From Bradyrhizobium sp. (GTDB taxonomy: Bacteria; Pseudomonadota; Alphaproteobacteria; Rhizobiales; Xanthobacteraceae): a stretch of 64,000 bases of DNA. The position numbers were made by a program, and so were the translations under genes. The notes below the pieces were generated by a model. That model was given only the letters and a program-made list of their open reading frames with translations, had not been told where the DNA came from and searched no databases. Positions 54,727 to 63,490 of the stretch are shown here, one piece after another. Location of the stretch: contig NZ_JAUSLT010000194.1 in assembly GCF_030646015.1 (NCBI RefSeq), positions 17,017 through 81,016 on the forward strand. The letters run 5' to 3'. The first letter of the stretch is position 1; each line of letters opens with the position of its first letter.

Positions 54727-55986
54727 CTAGCTGACGGGATTCAACGATGGGCGCTGGTAGCGAAGCCACAGGACCGCGACGGCGGCTGCCAGCATCAAAA
54801 GCACGGAAAGCCAGTTGAGCGGCTGCCAACCCCAGCGATCCTGCAGAAAGCCCGCCATGAAGCTCGAAATTGCCGTGGTGCTGAAAACGAGCAGGTCGTT
54901 CAGCGCTTGCGCCTTGCCCCGCTCGTTCGGACGGTAGCACGTCGTGACCAGCGTGGTCGCGCCGACGAACAGGAAATTCCAGCCGACGCCATTGACGGCA
55001 AGCGCGATCCGGAAATTCCATTCGGCTGTGCCGCTGAGCGCCACCGCGACGCCGGCCAGCATGAGCACGACGCCCCAGGCCATCACCGTCGTGGTGCCGA
55101 ACCGGTTGATCAGGTTGCCGGTGAAGAACGACGGCACGAACATGCCGAGGACATGCAGGAAGATAACCCAATGGGCTTCTGCGTGCGGATAGCCGCAGCC
55201 GACGATAGCCAGCGGCGATGCGCTCATCAGGAACGACATCGTGCCGAACGCCAGCATGCCGGCCATCGCCGACGCGATGAAGCGCGGCTGGCTGGCAATT
55301 TCCCACAGCGGCCGTGGCGGTGCGGCTTCCACCTCGCCTGCCGACGAGGCGGTCGCCGCGACCGACGGGAAGGTAATGAACGACATGATTGTGAAGACGA
55401 TGGCATGCAGGCCGATGATGGCGGCATAGGTCGCAAGGTAAAGCGGCATCGCCAGATCGTGGGTCACACGCACGATGCTGGGGCCGATCACGGCAGCGGC
55501 CACGCCGCCGGCAGTCACCCACGAAATCGCCTTGGCGCGGTAATGAATCGGGACCAGTTCGGCCGCGGCGAAGCGGTACATCTGCAGGCAGGCCACCGCA
55601 TAGCCCAGGACGAGGCCGCCGACACACATGACGAGGAAGTTGCCGGTATAGAGTCCGAGGCACATGACGCTTGCGCCCGTCATGCCGAACAACGAGCCGA
55701 CGCGAAAGCCGATGCTGCGGCCGACCCGCTGCATCAGCAGCGCGGCCGGGAACACCCAGATCATCACGCCGATGTGCTGCATCGTCACCGGCAGGTTGGC
55801 GAGATCGGGGCGATGATAGAAGGTGATGACCGACAGCCCGGTCGCCGCGAACATCATGGTGTTGCAGGATTGGCCGACGGCCTGACAGCAGGCAAGGAGC
55901 AGGAGATTGCGATGGGCTCGCCGGTCCAGGCTTTGCGCCAGATCGGATTCCGGCTTGAGCCCGGATCGGGGGTTAAGTGCGTCCAT
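54727..55986 (-). CDS. MFS transporter
   Basis: A 419-residue membrane protein with twelve probable helices. Helix-rich blocks include NLLLLACCQAVGQSCNTMMF at the start and RSIGFRVGSLFGMTGASVMC as the loop 2-3 region (VGRSIGFRVG). Alternating hydrophobic segments continue to the C-terminus LLMLAAAVAVLWLRYQRP. It moves a small molecule with protons, but the substrate cannot be inferred. It precedes the Bug-family gene by 200 bp and may share a promoter region with the divergent MBL hydrolase at 56195. Confidence 0.87.
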   Translation of the reverse strand: MDALNPRSGLKPESDLAQSLDRRAHRNLLLLACCQAVGQSCNTMMFAATGLSVITFYHRPDLANLPVTMQHIGVMIWVFPAALLMQRVGRSIGFRVGSLFGMTGASVMCLGLYTGNFLVMCVGGLVLGYAVACLQMYRFAAAELVPIHYRAKAISWVTAGGVAAAVIGPSIVRVTHDLAMPLYLATYAAIIGLHAIVFTIMSFITFPSVAATASSAGEVEAAPPRPLWEIASQPRFIASAMAGMLAFGTMSFLMSASPLAIVGCGYPHAEAHWVIFLHVLGMFVPSFFTGNLINRFGTTTVMAWGVVLMLAGVAVALSGTAEWNFRIALAVNGVGWNFLFVGATTLVTTCYRPNERGKAQALNDLLVFSTTAISSFMAGFLQDRWGWQPLNWLSVLLMLAAAVAVLWLRYQRPSLNPVS

Positions 55987-56194
55987 TATTATTCTTGCCC
56001 AACGACCTCGGGAGCCGCCGTCCGGGACCGGAGCCCGGGAGGCGAGACGGCACGTTCTAGCAAAAACCGCCTCTCCTCAAGCCTGACGTGGAATATTTCT
56101 GCTGTTTCAGCCCACCTTTACGCTACGAACAACCTCGTTGACGTTGATGGCCCGCGGAAATTCCGTAAGCTGGCGGACGCGGCCGGGGTACCAA

Positions 56195-57217
56195 ATGTCC
56201 GACGATCTGCAATTCACGGTCCAGCGTCCGCCGGCCTACGGCGAATTGACGGACGTCTTGCCCGGGCTGTTCTGGGTACGACTACCGGTGCCGAGAGCAC
56301 CCAATCACGTCAATTGCTGGCTGCTCGACAACGGCCCCGGATGGACGCTGGTCGACTGCGGCATGAACACCGACGACGTTTTCGAGATCTGGGACAAGCT
56401 TTGGCGTGGACTGCTGCGCAGCCGCCCGTTGCAGAACCTGACCTTCACACATGCCCATCTCGATCACTTCGGCTTTGCCAGTTATCTGGTGAAGGAATCG
56501 AAATGCACGGTGCGCCTGCCGTTGGCCGAATGGCTCAATGGCTGGAAGATGTGGCATGAGCGCGAGGAAGCTCCGGACGAGCAGCTTGCCGCGTTCATGA
56601 AGCAGAACGGCGCATCGGACGGCGACACCGCAGGGATCATGGCCGCGCAGCGCCGGTCGAAATACCTCGGCCTGCGGCCGCCGCGCGAATTCATTCGTAT
56701 CCGGGACGGCGATCTGATCGCCATGGGGCAACGCGAGTGGCGGGTGATCACAGCGGGCGGGCATTCGCCTGAACATGCGTCGTTCCATTGCGAGAACGAC
56801 AATATCCTGATCACGGGCGATCAGGTTCTGTCGCATATGACGCCATCGGTGATGGTGCCGTCAGCGCAGCCGGAGGCCAACCCGATGAAGGAATACCTCG
56901 AGTCGCTGACGCGGCTGGAAGCGTTGCCGGCGGATACACTGGTGCTGCCGTCACACGGTCTGCCGTTTCGCGGGCTGCATACACGGCTGGCTCAGCTGCG
57001 CGAGCATCACCTGGCGCGGCTCGATGACGTGGCGTCCGCCATCGCCGGCCAAACCACGGCGTTTGCGATCGCGCAGGAAGTGTTTTCGCGTGCGCTCTAC
57101 GACAACCCGCGCCAGGCCTTCGGCGAGTCGCTGGCCCATCTCAACATGCTTGCATCGACCGGCAGACTGACACGCGACGTCAGCGCCACGGGCGTGATCT
57201 CCTTCACGCCGGCATGA
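56195..57217 (+). CDS. MBL-fold metallo-hydrolase
   Basis: A 340-residue metallo-beta-lactamase-fold enzyme. The dinuclear metal motif is THAHLDHFG (H86, H88, D90, H91), with further ligands in GGHSPEHA and ITGDQVL and the late LPSHGLPF. A helical C-terminal extension (HHLARLDDVASAIAG...) suggests an MBLAC/GloB-like thioesterase or hydrolase group rather than antibiotic resistance. ATG 56195 (SDDLQFTVQRP) is chosen; the frame upstream is weak. Convergent with the next gene by only 3 bp. Confidence 0.87.
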   Translation: MSDDLQFTVQRPPAYGELTDVLPGLFWVRLPVPRAPNHVNCWLLDNGPGWTLVDCGMNTDDVFEIWDKLWRGLLRSRPLQNLTFTHAHLDHFGFASYLVKESKCTVRLPLAEWLNGWKMWHEREEAPDEQLAAFMKQNGASDGDTAGIMAAQRRSKYLGLRPPREFIRIRDGDLIAMGQREWRVITAGGHSPEHASFHCENDNILITGDQVLSHMTPSVMVPSAQPEANPMKEYLESLTRLEALPADTLVLPSHGLPFRGLHTRLAQLREHHLARLDDVASAIAGQTTAFAIAQEVFSRALYDNPRQAFGESLAHLNMLASTGRLTRDVSATGVISFTPA

Positions 57218-57220
57218 CCC

Positions 57221-57943
57221 TCAATCCGCGGACCCTCCTACCGCGGGATTGATGGCCAATGACGCGCCGGCGACGCCGCCGGCTTCGTAGGCTGTCATGG
57301 ACACCGTGCGCCCGGTGCTGCGCGCCGCCCGCAAATTCAGGCCGAGCTTGCCGAACTCGTCATCGACGATCGAAGCCTTGAGGACGACGAGCCCGCGCCC
57401 GGTGCCTTGATTCACCTGATCGCGGGCGGCCTTCATCGCCGTCAGCTTCTCCGCGATGGACGCGACCATTCCCAGCGCGAACGAGGCGTTGGCCAGATGC
57501 CGCTGATTGTGCTGGAATCGGCGATAGCCTGGCGTGGTCTTGTAGCGGCCGAGTTCGGAGCGGACCGCGGCGTCGATCAGCTCGGCCAAATAGTGCGCGA
57601 CCTCGATATCGGAGCGGAGGCCGAAGAAGACATACCGGTTCTCGCCTGCCTGATTCTTCTCGCGCCAGACCCGGCAACCGCAGAAATTCGCGATGGCGCC
57701 GATGCAGTCGTCGAGCGGGATTCGCTTCTTGCGCCAGGTCTCATAGGCGCGCCGCGCGCAAGGCGCCTTGCGAAGGTCGATGTCGGTCAGCGACAGATCG
57801 TAGCGATCGAGCATCTCGGCGACCTTGGCCGCAGCCGACAGCGCTTCCTCTTCGGTACAGCCATTGTCGATGGTCTTGGCGCGCAACGCCTGAATGCGCG
57901 TCTTGAGCTTGTCGAGTTCGGCGAGATTGGGGGTTTGGTTCAC
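57221..57943 (-). CDS. DUF2786-like protein
   Basis: A 240-residue protein. The N-terminal LKTRIQALRAKTIDNGCTEEEALSAAAKVAEMLDRYDLSL is the DUF2786 pattern (K..AL..KT...G.T..EA..A..KA..LL..Y.L). A C-terminal DUF7168-like part contains CRVWREKN and FFGLRSDIEVAHYL. It starts with GTG at 57943. Such proteins are common in phages and mobile elements, and this one borders the integrated element at 58 kb. No activity is known to me. Confidence 0.72.
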   Translation of the reverse strand: MNQTPNLAELDKLKTRIQALRAKTIDNGCTEEEALSAAAKVAEMLDRYDLSLTDIDLRKAPCARRAYETWRKKRIPLDDCIGAIANFCGCRVWREKNQAGENRYVFFGLRSDIEVAHYLAELIDAAVRSELGRYKTTPGYRRFQHNQRHLANASFALGMVASIAEKLTAMKAARDQVNQGTGRGLVVLKASIVDDEFGKLGLNLRAARSTGRTVSMTAYEAGGVAGASLAINPAVGGSAD

Positions 57944-58051
57944 TGATGCGTGGCCCCAGAACGGTCCGACCGAACTGACGCCCGGACATGGCGGAGAGGA
58001 GGGAGAAGGTTCGAACCAGCCCGCCGTCGCTGCTACGCAGCTATGGCGCGG

Positions 58052-58102
58052 CACCCGCCTTCGCTAGCGCTCGCCGCGCCGAAGCGCTAGCGAAGGCGGG
58101 TG
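58052..58102. repeat. Perfect 20-bp stem with an 11-nt loop
   Basis: The arm cacccgccttcgctagcgct at 58052-58071 has an exact complement at 58083-58102, with loop CGCCGCGCCGA. It lies upstream of the DUF2786-like gene and just left of the integrase region, touching the att-like sequence below. The 57944-58279 gap otherwise holds only the att-like and direct-repeat sites listed here. Confidence 0.85.
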
Positions 58103-58114
58103 GCGGAGAGAGTG
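58101..58114 (-). other. Possible attachment-site core resembling a tRNA-Ser 3' end
   Basis: TGGCGGAGAGAGTG matches the reverse complement of a typical tRNA-Ser 3' end (CTCTCCGCCA). TGGCGGAGAG also occurs at 57989-57998, next to a GGTTCGAACC block. No full tRNA can be folded. Integrases of this family often use tRNA 3' ends, so this could be a remnant or element-end copy. Evidence is only short sequence similarity. Confidence 0.3.
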
Positions 58115-58243
58115 TCCGACGAACTATCAATTGTCAATGTTCGCCGGCATCCGCCAGTGATTTGAAATCGCCTATAATTATAGGCCATATCTTCGCTCTT
58201 GCTCGCCACCGTCTATTTCCGTCCGCCCCAAGCCGTGCTATTT

Positions 58244-58275
58244 TTGGGGACTCAGTTGGGGACCGGATTGGGGAC
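58244..58275. repeat. Three direct repeats of TTGGGGAC at a 12-bp period before the integrase
   Basis: TTGGGGAC occurs at 58244, 58256 and 58268 with 4-bp spacers, and the integrase ATG follows 12 bp after the last unit. The spacing is one helical turn plus about 1.5 bp. It could be integrase arm-type sites or a regulator-binding array. It also keeps the frame (LGTx repeated), so an N-terminal extension of the integrase is possible. Confidence 0.7.
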
Positions 58276-58279
58276 GGAC

Positions 58280-59473
58280 ATGGCCAGCAAACTCACCGCG
58301 CGGAAAGTCGAAACTGCCAAGCCGGGCAAATACAGCGACGGCGGCAATCTCTATTTGATCGTTTCGGAAACTGGAGCCCGCAAATGGGTTCTGCGGTTCA
58401 CCTGGCGCAGCCGGGCCAAAGAGATGGGGCTTGGTAGCGCGGCCAGCGTTCCCCTTGCCGACGCCCGCGAGAAGGCCGCCAGCGCCCGCCGTAAGATTGC
58501 CCAAGGCCTGAACCCGATTGATGTGCGCAGGCGCGACGGCGGCATTCCCACTTTTGGCGAGATGGCGGATGACGTGCGGGAAGCCCTTTCCGCCGGTTTC
58601 CGAAACGAGAAGCACAAGGCGCAATGGAAATCAACGCTTGAAACCTATGCCGCCCCTTTGCGCGCCAAGCCGGTGGACACCATCGCCACCGATGACGTTC
58701 TGACGGTTCTCAAGCCCATCTGGACGACTAAGGCCGAAACCGCCTCACGGGTACGCGGGCGGATTGAGAAGGTGCTGGACGCGGCAAAGGCCAAGGGATT
58801 CCGTGAGGGTGAGAACCCCGCCCGGTGGCGGGGGCATCTGGATCACCTTTTGCCGCGCCCGTCGAAACTGGCTCGTGGCCATCATGCCGCTATGCCCTAT
58901 GACGACGTGGCCTCCTTCATCGCCAGCCTGCGAGAGCGGGAAGCCGATTCGGCGCTGGCGCTGGAGCTATGCATTCTCACCGCCGCACGCTCCGGCGAAA
59001 TCCTGGGAATGCGGTGGTCGGAAATCGACTTTGAAAAGAAAATCTGGACAGTGCCCGCCGCCCGAATGAAGGCGGGCCGGGAGCATCGCGTTCCACTGTC
59101 GTCGCGAGCCATCGCAATCCTGCACCAGCTGGAAAAGCTCAAGGCCGGCGATTTCGTTTTTGCCGGGCAGACCCGCAACAAGCCACTGTCCAACATGGCA
59201 ATGGAAATGGTCTTGCGGCGGATGAAGGTTGAGGAAGCGACGGTGCACGGCTTCCGTTCCAGCTTCCGGGATTGGGCCGGCAACGTTTCCAGCTTCCCTC
59301 GCGAGGTCGTCGAGACTGCGCTGGCGCACGTCATCGGAGACAAAGCAGAGCAAGCCTACCGGCGGAGCGATGCATTGGAGAAGCGCCGTAGGCTGATGGA
59401 AGCATGGGCCAACTATTGCGAGCCTCGGGCCAACATTAATGTCGTTTCGCTGCGAGCCCCCCATGGGGCGTAG
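58280..59473 (+). CDS. Tyrosine recombinase/site-specific integrase (P4-type)
   Basis: A 397-residue phage-type integrase. The N-terminal SKLTARKVETAKPGKYSDGG block is a DUF4102 arm-binding domain. The catalytic set is visible: arginine in LTAARSGEILGMRWSEID, HGFR in VHGFRSSFRDW, the third histidine in LAHVIGDKAEQAY, and the tyrosine nucleophile in the QAYRR segment. Length is normal for P4-like integrases. ATG 58280 is preferred; an open extension to 58199 would encode the direct repeats. It marks the left part of an integrated element that continues beyond the window, with an accessory gene overlapping its end. Confidence 0.94.
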   Translation: MASKLTARKVETAKPGKYSDGGNLYLIVSETGARKWVLRFTWRSRAKEMGLGSAASVPLADAREKAASARRKIAQGLNPIDVRRRDGGIPTFGEMADDVREALSAGFRNEKHKAQWKSTLETYAAPLRAKPVDTIATDDVLTVLKPIWTTKAETASRVRGRIEKVLDAAKAKGFREGENPARWRGHLDHLLPRPSKLARGHHAAMPYDDVASFIASLREREADSALALELCILTAARSGEILGMRWSEIDFEKKIWTVPAARMKAGREHRVPLSSRAIAILHQLEKLKAGDFVFAGQTRNKPLSNMAMEMVLRRMKVEEATVHGFRSSFRDWAGNVSSFPREVVETALAHVIGDKAEQAYRRSDALEKRRRLMEAWANYCEPRANINVVSLRAPHGA

Positions 59474-60356
59474 CGGCAACACGCGGAAGGGCAGGAAGAC
59501 GCCGCCGGGTGAGCTTGAAAAGCTTCCGCAATTCCAGCCCGGCCGTTTCAGCGCGGTGTTCCCTATAGATCCAAAAACAAATCGCGCTTTGCGATTTCCG
59601 CCAGACCGCGAGGAAAAAATAATAGGTGCCCTTTCTGAAGCCATTCAAGACTACGTTCAGAACGTACAGTTCAACGGAATGCCAACGAGCTTGGAAAGAT
59701 TCCTCGAGAACGCGCTGATTGCGATTTCCATCTATGAAAATAGGTGCGCCAACAAACCGGCGTTTGACCGAAAACGTGCAAAGCGCCTATTGATAAGCGC
59801 TGAAAACGCGCTAGGTCGGGCGCAAAGTTTCCTGCAGCAAATTGCTGAATGGGGGGAACTTTCGTACTTCCTGGAGATAGTCTTCATGTCCAGCATGAGG
59901 GCAAACAGGACACCTTCGACTCAGGCGAAGGGAAATGCCCACGAAATTGCTCGTGGTCTCAAGGTTGCAATGAAGGCATCGGATAAAGAGCGCGAGCAAT
60001 ACCGGAAAATTTCGCCGGAACGACTTGTTTGGGATATTTCTAGACTAACGTTACTGACAAGATTGGCGGCGGAGCGGTCCGACTTTCAGCCGGGCGACTA
60101 CCGCCGAGATGAAATTTCGCAGGAACTCGCTAACGATCTGGCCCTTGCTTGGATGAAGGCCGCAAATGACAACGGCTGCACTCCGATCGATAACCCGGGA
60201 CCGCGCTGGAGCGGCTACGTCCACAAGCTGCGCAAGGCCGGGATTGTCATTGAGACGATTCGGGAAGAGCACGGCGGTCCCTTCTCCGGGCAGCACGCCC
60301 GTTATGTGTTGCGGAGCTTGATTACCATCCTCGAAAAGGAAGGCGGCAAGTCGTGA
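59463..60356 (+). CDS. Unknown protein of the integrated element, C-terminal helix-turn-helix-like region
   Basis: A 297-residue protein overlapping the integrase end by 11 bp. The ATG at 59463 (GRSGNTRKGRKT) is chosen; one alternative start is 24 bases upstream. The first 150 residues are mostly helical and charged. The C-terminal part (GCTPIDNPGPRWSGYVHKLRKAGI, then RYVLRS) resembles a small winged-helix or phage DNA-binding module by pattern only. Codon use is clearly less GC-rich than the chromosome to the left, which fits acquired DNA. I do not recognise the family. Confidence 0.65.
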   Translation: MGRSGNTRKGRKTPPGELEKLPQFQPGRFSAVFPIDPKTNRALRFPPDREEKIIGALSEAIQDYVQNVQFNGMPTSLERFLENALIAISIYENRCANKPAFDRKRAKRLLISAENALGRAQSFLQQIAEWGELSYFLEIVFMSSMRANRTPSTQAKGNAHEIARGLKVAMKASDKEREQYRKISPERLVWDISRLTLLTRLAAERSDFQPGDYRRDEISQELANDLALAWMKAANDNGCTPIDNPGPRWSGYVHKLRKAGIVIETIREEHGGPFSGQHARYVLRSLITILEKEGGKS

Positions 60357-60473
60357 TAGCGATTGCTGGCCCAGAAATCGTCACTGGCGGGGCTTTGGCC
60401 CCGCCCGCACTCCGACCCTGTTCGATGCCGCGAACAATCACGAACGGGGTTCTGGCCCGTGTGGAGGGTGGTC

Positions 60474-60917
60474 ATGCAGATACGCCCTAAAAGGAACAAG
60501 CGGATCGATGCGCCGCATGTTCGCCTATATAACTGGCTCCTGACGTCGCCGGCATATCTTTCCCTCAGTTGCCCGGCGCGGGCGCTGCTCATCGAAGTTT
60601 CAAGGCTCTACAAGGGCAGGAACAACGGCCAGCTTGGCTTATCCGTTCGCCGAGCTTCCGAGCGGTGCAACATTGCGCGCGGAACGGCCCAGCGTGCCTT
60701 TGCCGAACTCCAGGAACGCAGTTTCATCGAGCTTGTGAGCAAGGGCGCCTTTAGCCGGAAGTCTCCTCACGCAAGCGAATGGCGCCTGACCTTTCACACC
60801 TGCGACGTGACCGGCGAACTCGCAAGCAAAGCCTTCATGCGGTGGGGGCGCGAAAAACAAAGCGCGGTATCAAAATATCCCGTCGCGGTATCAAATCAGA
60901 GCCAGCGTGCGGCATGA
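60474..60917 (+). CDS. Small helix-turn-helix-like protein of the integrated element
   Basis: A 147-residue protein with basic N-terminus (QIRPKRNKRIDAPHVRLYNWL), LSCPARALLIEVSRLYKG, and a probable winged-helix region LGLSVRRASERCNIARGTAQRAFAELQERSFIELV, which resembles phage or plasmid replication and MarR-like modules. ATG 60474 is supported by GGAGGG 7 bases upstream; the longer open frame to the left is not used. It may regulate or replicate the element. Function is inferred from the helix pattern alone. A hairpin (GGCGGGGC/GCCCCGCC) lies at 60386-60405 upstream of the start. Confidence 0.6.
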   Translation: MQIRPKRNKRIDAPHVRLYNWLLTSPAYLSLSCPARALLIEVSRLYKGRNNGQLGLSVRRASERCNIARGTAQRAFAELQERSFIELVSKGAFSRKSPHASEWRLTFHTCDVTGELASKAFMRWGREKQSAVSKYPVAVSNQSQRAA

Positions 60918-61091
60918 GACGGGTTGAAAACAGCCTTGCGGGGCCTCCGATTGATACCGTGACACTTCGAAGGCCGGTGTTTGCGGTATCAATCCAAGGC
61001 ACACATATAGTTTACCATAGGCAATAAGGCGGTGAGCGAAGCGCGCCCCCAAGGTGCGCTGTAGCGAGCGAACCGCCGGAAAGGGAACAGG

Positions 61092-61397
61092 ATGCCGCGA
61101 CCCCGCGAACGGGTTTGCTTGCAGGACGGTTTGAAGCTGAATTTGAATGGGCTCGCTCGAAACGGCTGCAATATGCACCGGGCGAAACGGTGCGAAGCGC
61201 GAACGCGGAGCGGGAAGCCGTGCCAGTCGCCAGCGATGGCGAACGGTAGATGCCGAATGCATGGCGGACCGTCACCGGGAGCACCAAAGGGCAACCGGAA
61301 TGCAGTCAAGCACGGACGCTGTACGGCGGAAAACATCGCCAGGCGACGCGAGATTTCTGCACTGATCCGCGCCGCTCGTGCCTTGGACGTCGGCTAG
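61092..61397 (+). CDS. HGG-motif small protein, copy 1
   Basis: A 101-residue basic protein. The conserved core is RTRSGKPCQSPAMANGRC, then RMHGGPSPGAPKGNRNAVKHG. Spaced cysteines and histidines (C-x-P...NGRC-x-x-HGG) suggest a zinc-ribbon-like fold, and HGG-motif proteins of this type are common in alphaproteobacterial phage and mobile regions. The start could be 61092 (GGAAAGGG upstream) or 61173, where homology with copy 2 begins. It faces the stop of the RTX gene and belongs to a duplicated module. Function unknown. Confidence 0.75.
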   Translation: MPRPRERVCLQDGLKLNLNGLARNGCNMHRAKRCEARTRSGKPCQSPAMANGRCRMHGGPSPGAPKGNRNAVKHGRCTAENIARRREISALIRAARALDVG

Positions 61398-61406
61398 ACG
61401 TCAACA
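61173..61406 (+). repeat. Direct repeat of the HGG gene segment, copy 1
   Basis: 234 bp repeated in the same orientation at 63503-63736. Hand alignment finds about 24 differences and no gap, giving about 90% identity. Only about 7 of the 75 codons change the amino acid, so most differences are silent. Confidence 0.9.
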
Positions 61407-61447
61407 TTGAGGCGGGGCGCCGCTAACACGTCAAGAATGACAAGTGG

Positions 61448-63340
61448 TTACACCACTAGAAAATCGCCATTCGTGAGGCTCGCGATGTTTGTGAGGGTCG
61501 CAAATTGGACGGCAGCCGCCGCGCCGGTGCCATCCGGATCGTAGCTCAAAGCGCCTGTGGCGGAATTGTAGATGATGCGGTCATTTGAATCCTGTGCCGT
61601 GGCGCCCACAATGAATGCATCGGCAGAGAGATGGCCTTCGTTGAGACGCGAAAATGTATCCGCATTCTCAAGTTCAAACGTATCGACGCCCGGATTGAAA
61701 TCTTCGATTCGAACAATGGCGTCGCCGAGCGAGCCGGTGAAATAGAACGTGTCGTCTCCAGAGCCGCCATTCAGGATGGAATTGTCCCGGTTCAGGATCG
61801 TTTCGAGGCGGTCATTGCCGGCGCCGCCCAAAACTGTATCCAGCCCGTCGCCACTCACCAAGGTGTCATTGCCGCCACGGCCATCAAGGGTATCGTCCCC
61901 CAGACTGCCGAGTATACGCTGGCCAAAATCATTGCCTACAAGTTCCAGTGCGCTAAACGTAGCGAAACCTTGATAAAGCGTGAGCTCTTCAATCTCGCTG
62001 CCGGGCGTCAACGTATAGCTCGAATCTACATAGACGACGTCAAATCCTTCGCCTCGCGCTTCGTTTACGATATCTTCGTCGTGATGCCCGATGATATAAG
62101 AGTCGTCGCCAGTACCGCCGTTCATGGTGTCGTAGAATTTTCCCCCATCCAGCCAGTCGCGCCCGGCGCCGCCATTGAGCGTGTCGGTGCCGGCGCCGCC
62201 GTAGATGAGGTCGTTTCCGTCGCCTCCGTTCAAGATATCGTTGCCGGCAAGGCCCTGGAGTTCGTCGTTGCCGCCACCGCCTGTGAGGACGTTGACTCCG
62301 ACGTTGCCCCTCAGCACGTTGTTTAATTCGTTACCGGTGAGATTGATTGCCGCGCTCACGCCCTCACGATCGGTCATCAAGGTTTCTACTGAGGCGCCGG
62401 ACCGTAGTGCATAACTAACACTTGCAATCACTCGGTCGGCACCTTGGCCGGCTGCTTCATTGACGATGTCGTCCGCACTATCGACGAAATATCGGTCGTC
62501 GCCGCTGCCACCGTTCATCGTATCGGCACCCTCTTTGCCGAACAGCGTGTCATTGCCATCGCCGCCGTTCAGGGTGTCGTCGCCGCCAAACCCGTTCAAG
62601 GTGTCGTTGCCGGCGCCGCCGTTGAGGATGTTGTCAGCGGCGTTGCCTTGCAGGAGGTTGTTGAATTCGTTGCCGGTAAGGTCGATCACGGCAATACCGT
62701 TGTTGTTGTCGGTCGTCAGAATCTCCACCGAGCGGCCGGCCTGCAGCACATAACTGACGCTTGCATAGATTCGGTCGCTTCCTTCACCCCCGTTTTCGTT
62801 GACGATGTCGTTCGCATTGTCGATGTAATAAAGATCGTCGCCGATGCCGCCGTTCATCGAGTCGGTTCCGGTGCCGCCAAAAAGCCTATCGTTGCCGCCG
62901 CCACCGTTCAGGATGTCTGCACCGCCAAGCCCGTTCAAGCGGTCGTTGCCGTCCCCGCCGTCGAGAATATTGTCGCCATCGTTGCCCTGCAGGACGTTAT
63001 TGAAGGCGTTGCCTGTGAGGTTGATCGCCGCGGTGCCACGGTTGTCCGCGGTGGTCAGAATCTCGACCGAGGAGCCGAACTTCAGCCCATAGGTAACACT
63101 CGCATAAATCCGGTCATCGCCTTGCCCCGCCGCCTCGTTGACGACATCATCCGCGCTGTCGACGTCGAAACGATCATTGCCGTCGTCGCCGTTGAGAATG
63201 TCATCTCCGATGCCGCCGATGAGTCTATCGTTGCCAAGGGCGCCATTCAGAATGTCATCCCCACCAAGGCCCCAGATCACATCATCGAGCGCAGTGCCGT
63301 CCAACGTTTCGCCGCTGTTCGTTCCAACGATTGTCGCCAT
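61448..63340 (-). CDS. RTX-type calcium-binding secreted protein
   Basis: A 630-residue acidic protein made of nonapeptide repeats (GGxGxDxLx), for example GGDGNDRLNG, GGIGDDLYY and GGSGDDRYF. It is organised in about four larger modules of roughly 110 residues. Each has DDIVNE...DR.ASVSY.L, then a SVE.L.T segment, LTGNE.NN.L.GN, then several calcium repeats and MNGG. The last 90 residues (RIEDFNPGVDTF to the stop) look like the C-terminal secretion region of type I secreted proteins. There is no N-terminal signal, as expected for type I export. ATG 63340 has GAGG at 8 bases. No type I secretion genes are in the window. A partial relative lies at 63823. Confidence 0.9.
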   Translation of the reverse strand: MATIVGTNSGETLDGTALDDVIWGLGGDDILNGALGNDRLIGGIGDDILNGDDGNDRFDVDSADDVVNEAAGQGDDRIYASVTYGLKFGSSVEILTTADNRGTAAINLTGNAFNNVLQGNDGDNILDGGDGNDRLNGLGGADILNGGGGNDRLFGGTGTDSMNGGIGDDLYYIDNANDIVNENGGEGSDRIYASVSYVLQAGRSVEILTTDNNNGIAVIDLTGNEFNNLLQGNAADNILNGGAGNDTLNGFGGDDTLNGGDGNDTLFGKEGADTMNGGSGDDRYFVDSADDIVNEAAGQGADRVIASVSYALRSGASVETLMTDREGVSAAINLTGNELNNVLRGNVGVNVLTGGGGNDELQGLAGNDILNGGDGNDLIYGGAGTDTLNGGAGRDWLDGGKFYDTMNGGTGDDSYIIGHHDEDIVNEARGEGFDVVYVDSSYTLTPGSEIEELTLYQGFATFSALELVGNDFGQRILGSLGDDTLDGRGGNDTLVSGDGLDTVLGGAGNDRLETILNRDNSILNGGSGDDTFYFTGSLGDAIVRIEDFNPGVDTFELENADTFSRLNEGHLSADAFIVGATAQDSNDRIIYNSATGALSYDPDGTGAAAAVQFATLTNIASLTNGDFLVV

Positions 63341-63490
63341 GGACATTGCCTCGGGCCGGAAGGCGGTTTCAGTAGGTATTAAAATAGCAGCGATGCTCAG
63401 CGCCATGGTTGATGCAGATCAAAGGTCGGAGGCCAGGAACCACGCCCTTGGCAGCGGGTGGGGCACGGACCAAATCGGAGAGACAACCCC

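Noticed and set aside
56195..57217. A beta-lactamase resistance gene
   Set aside because: The metal motif is shared by the whole MBL fold; the helical C-terminal extension and the sequence context do not fit a secreted beta-lactamase, and there is no signal peptide.
57989..58030. A tRNA gene around GGTTCGAACC and TGGCGGAGAG
   Set aside because: The T-stem next to TTCGAAC does not pair over 5 bp, and no anticodon or D arm could be folded on either strand.
61448..63340. Regular repeats inside the RTX gene that look like a CRISPR array or tandem satellite
   Set aside because: They translate into GGxGxDx nonapeptides in one frame and vary at synonymous positions; there are no unique spacers of equal length.
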